64,000 bases of DNA from Anaeramoeba flamelloides. Its lineage: Eukaryota; Metamonada; Anaeramoebidae. The DNA is taken from contig JANTQA010000023.1 in NCBI GenBank assembly GCA_027625915.1, forward strand, positions 21,576,001 to 21,640,000, given 5' to 3'. Each line of letters opens with the position of its first letter. The stretch's first letter is position 1. The translations under genes and the position numbers were made by a program. Below the pieces are notes generated by a model, which was given only the letters and a program-made list of their open reading frames with translations, ran no database searches and was not told where the DNA came from. This document shows positions 61,301-64,000 of this stretch, piece by piece.

Positions 61301-63068
61301 ATGACCATTATTGATTTTGAAATTTATTCCAAAATAAAGGTAAATTATTTTTTTTTTTTTGGCTCAAATTCTTATTATATCTGTCTTTCTGAAATGGTTC
61401 CTCGATTATTTTAAAGAAAACGAGAAAAACTAAAAGAAAAGAAAAAGAAAAAGAAAAAGAAAAAGAAAAAGAAAAAGAAAAAGAAAAAGAAAAATAAAAA
61501 GGAAAATAAAAAGAAAAAAGAAAAAGGAAAAGGAAAAGAAAAAGAAAAAAGAAAAAGGAAAAGGAAAAAGAAAAAGAAAAAAGAAAAAATAAAAAGGAAA
61601 AGAAAAGAAATTTGTTCGAAAATTTAGCAAAAATAATTATTATTTAATTTTACATCTCTAATTAGAAGAGTATTAAAAGAAATAAATTTCAAAAATTAAA
61701 TTAATCTTACTGCTAAAAATGAATTTGGATTCAATTGAAAATAACTCGAAAAGAATTTATTTAAAAAATAAATCAATTTTTTTTTCAAACAAACACTTAA
61801 CAAAATTCAACAGTTAAATTTCGTAATTATTCGGAATTGATATTAATTATTTTTATTTTTCCTTGTACTAATTATTTGTGATCATAATTTGACTCCATTT
61901 TATTTCAATTAATTTAGATTTTAATTTGCAAGTGGTTATAAATAGATTCCCGTTATCAAAAGTTATTTTTTATCTAGAGAACAAGTTTTTAAAAAAATAA
62001 AAAAGCTCATTTTAACAATCAAGAAATCATTACAAATTCTATTTGATATAAGATTTTCAGATGATTAGAAAATTATTATTTGAAAACAAATAAATTTTTA
62101 AAAACACAGTAATTGTAATCAAAAACTTGTAACTTTATATAAATTTTTTAAATATTTGAAAAAAAAAACTGTTAATAATAAAAAAAAAATTCAACTTTAA
62201 TTTGAATCTAAAATTTTTCAAAAGTCATAAAAAAAAAAAATTAAAAGACACAAAGATTTATTTTTTATATTTTTTGGTTTTTTATACAAGCCTTTACTAT
62301 TTTTGTTTATTTGTGTCCACATACGTGCCTGTGTGTGTTTGTTGATTATTTTTAAAATTAATTTCTAATCAAACATTAAAATGTTTGTTTTTTTTTTTAC
62401 TAAATAATTAGCCTGCAGAACTTTTGAATTTAGCATGGAGCAAACCAAAGCTTAAACACCGATCAAAAAATGTGATTTGTTTAATTCATAGATTTAATGA
62501 TGTCTCAAACTGGGTAGCAAGTTCAATTATTCGAATTGATCGAATAAAAAAAAGAGCCAAGCAAGTGATTCGATTTGTAAAAATAGCCGAGTATTTAAGA
62601 AATTTAAACAATTACAATTCGCTTATGTCTGTTTTAGCAGGATTAACAATGTCAGCTGTGCATAGGCTTAAATTTACCAAAGAAGAAATCCCAAAAAGAT
62701 ATAACGATATTATTGAATCATTGTCAGATTTGATGTCTACAAAGGATTCGTATAAGGCGTCGAGAGATGCTTTAAAAACTTCCAATCCGCCATGTATACC
62801 ATACCTAGGAATTTTTTTAACTGACTTGACATTTATTGAAGAAGGAAATAACGATTTTACCGATGGGCTAATTAATTTTTATAAAAGAAATTTGATAGCT
62901 AAAGTTATTAAAGACGTACAAATATTCCAGCAGAAAAGATATAATTTTATGCCAGTAATGCAAATATCTAAATTTTTATCAAATTTTGATAACTTTGATA
63001 GTGATGTATTATATGAAAAATCTTTATTACTCGAACCTAGAAAGTGTTCTAGATCAGAAATTAACTAA
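58339..63068 (+). CDS. LisH-domain RasGEF (REM + CDC25)
   Basis: Five exons (58339-58474, 58569-58671, 58841-59253, 60798-61339, 62412-63068) encode 616 aa with phases 1, 2, 1, 0. It catalyses GDP/GTP exchange on Ras-family GTPases. A LisH dimerisation motif lies at residues 98-127 ('LIMQHLETLNLGDTIKTIEK'), followed by an acidic linker (about 160-215), the RasGEF N-terminal (REM) domain (about 219-340: 'TLNKLIENLT', 'FLMTCQSFTTPRKLL') and the CDC25 domain (about 376-600: 'YNSLMSVLAGLTMSAVHRLK', 'PCIPYLGIFLTDLTFIEEGN', the helical-hairpin region intact). LisH plus RasGEF is known from amoebozoan proteins such as Dictyostelium aimless/GefA. It lies downstream of and in the same direction as the RasGAP gene. 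The stop is TAA at 63066. Confidence 0.92.
59254..60797 (+). other. Intron 3 of the RasGEF gene
   Basis: 1544 bases, donor GTAATA and acceptor AAAG. Contains a fold-back-like fragment (59445-59590) and the dispersed repeat at 60183-60287; a TIR-like 'gactactcccttaa' occurs near 60039-60052. No exon seen. Confidence 0.65.
60183..60287 (+). repeat. Short dispersed repeat, copy 2 (partner 24015-24116)
   Basis: Direct diverged match to 24015-24116 inside RasGEF intron 3. Confidence 0.45.
61340..62411 (+). other. Intron 4 of the RasGEF gene
   Basis: 1072 bases, donor GTAAAT, acceptor TTAG, phase 0. It contains the purine tract at 61432-61610; otherwise A+T-rich with no exon. Confidence 0.7.
61432..61610 (+). 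repeat. AAAAAG-type purine microsatellite
   Basis: About 180 bases of almost pure purine, mostly AAAAAG hexamers, with a few T interruptions. It generates a Phe-rich - strand frame at 61430-61630 that is not a gene. Confidence 0.85.
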
Positions 63069-64000
63069 TCATTTATTTTTATATATTTAGATTTTTTTTC
63101 TTTATTCCATTTTTATTTATTTTGAAATTTAAAAATATATATTGGTTTCAATATTATTTTTTAAAAAAATTATTTAATAACAAATTGCTTGGAATTAAGT
63201 AATTTTTTATCACCAATTTTAATAATTATTTATTTTCCATTTCTTTTTTAACTTCAAAAATAAAACATCTGTCTTTATTTTGTTTTTTTTAAAAGAAAAA
63301 TCAAATTTTTTTTTTATATATATTTTTTTTTTTGTAATGATTTTAAAATAATTCCAAAAAGTTTAACTTTTTTCAAAAAGTAATTAAAAATTTTCATTTT
63401 GCTTTTCTCATTACTAATTTCGATTATTTGTCACAAACATTGTTTTCAATAAAACATTCACTTCCTCTTGATTATTATTGTTTAACAATAAAACAAAAAT
63501 CTCAGATATTAAATTGATTTTTTTTTTGCAAATAATTTATTCCATTATTTGTTTCAAGTCGAAGAATGGACAAAAAGTTGATTTATTTAATTTCAGATCA
63601 GAAATTTTTATCATATTATTATTATTATTGAAGAAGTATAAATTACACCCTAAATGACCTTTTATAGAAATTTTAGTTCGAGGGAATTCAAGCCTATCAT
63701 CACTGATTATATGCAAATTCAAGGGAAATGGTTTTACAATTTTTAAAAATTTCCACATAAGTTATTTCCAAGAAAGCGGTGCAAATTTAAATTAAAATAT
63801 ATTTATTAAACTTAACCTTCAAAAAAGTATTAAAAAGTTCAAAATCATTAACTGACATTTCTCAATTCTTGATAAGAATTCAATTTGTTTCTTAGTATTG
63901 TATTTCAGAAATAAAAGATTTTAAATTTTCAGATCTCGATTTTATCTGATATTTTTTAGGTGAAAATTGGTTTTTATTTCTTTCTTTTTGTTCGAAAAAA
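63069..64000. other. RasGEF 3' flank
   Basis: A+T-rich with no gene. A short piece near 63625-63655 ('attattgaagaagtataaat') resembles part of the dispersed repeat at 4032-4065. Confidence 0.6.

Overview
The window looks like nuclear DNA of an amoeboid protist: very A+T-rich intergenic DNA full of A and T runs, GT–AG introns, the standard genetic code (long reading frames end in TAA or TGA, and CAA is a plain Gln codon), Lys/Glu/Asn-rich low-complexity insertions, and Ras-pathway and actin-binding genes. The style of the proteins (very large SH3/PH RasGAP, LisH-RasGEF, Lys-Glu runs) reminds me most of Anaeramoeba (Metamonada); a dictyostelid-like amoebozoan is the main alternative. This is an inference from gene style, not a database match.

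Five protein genes, all on the + strand, could be assembled from exons whose splice phases all agree. (1) 1199-7807: an actin-bundling-type protein with four calponin-homology (CH) domains, a coiled coil and a C-terminal PH domain, in two exons around a 3.2 kb intron. (2) 15086-16110: the autophagy ubiquitin-like protein ATG8, in six tiny exons, 116 aa. (3) 27854-40658: a Furry/Tao3/Mor2-type cell-morphogenesis scaffold, four exons, 2899 aa. (4) 45257-54787: a 3130-aa RasGAP with a repeated SH3-like/PH array. (5) 58339-63068: a 616-aa LisH–REM–CDC25 RasGEF in five exons. Genes 4 and 5 are neighbours with opposite effects on Ras; with the CH/PH protein and Furry they fit a cell that remodels actin and polarity under Ras control.

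The spaces between genes hold little but repeats. From 11 to 15 kb there are two identical tRNA-Gly(UCC) genes on the - strand inside a ~310-bp duplicated block, a truncated copy of a terminal-inverted-repeat (TIR) transposon and a composite repeat. From 22 to 25.3 kb there are four small TA-flanked MITEs of two families, nested into an older repeat, and, on the - strand, the remains of a KxDL1 (BORC subunit) gene with one MITE in its intron. A more complete copy of the TIR transposon, with perfect 16-bp ends and TTAA at both borders, lies at 42107-43476.

No rRNA, CRISPR array, prokaryotic operon or virus-like element was recognised. The most unusual objects are the RasGAP with low-complexity blocks inside its SH3-like modules, the hidden KxDL1 relic, and the CH4–PH fusion.
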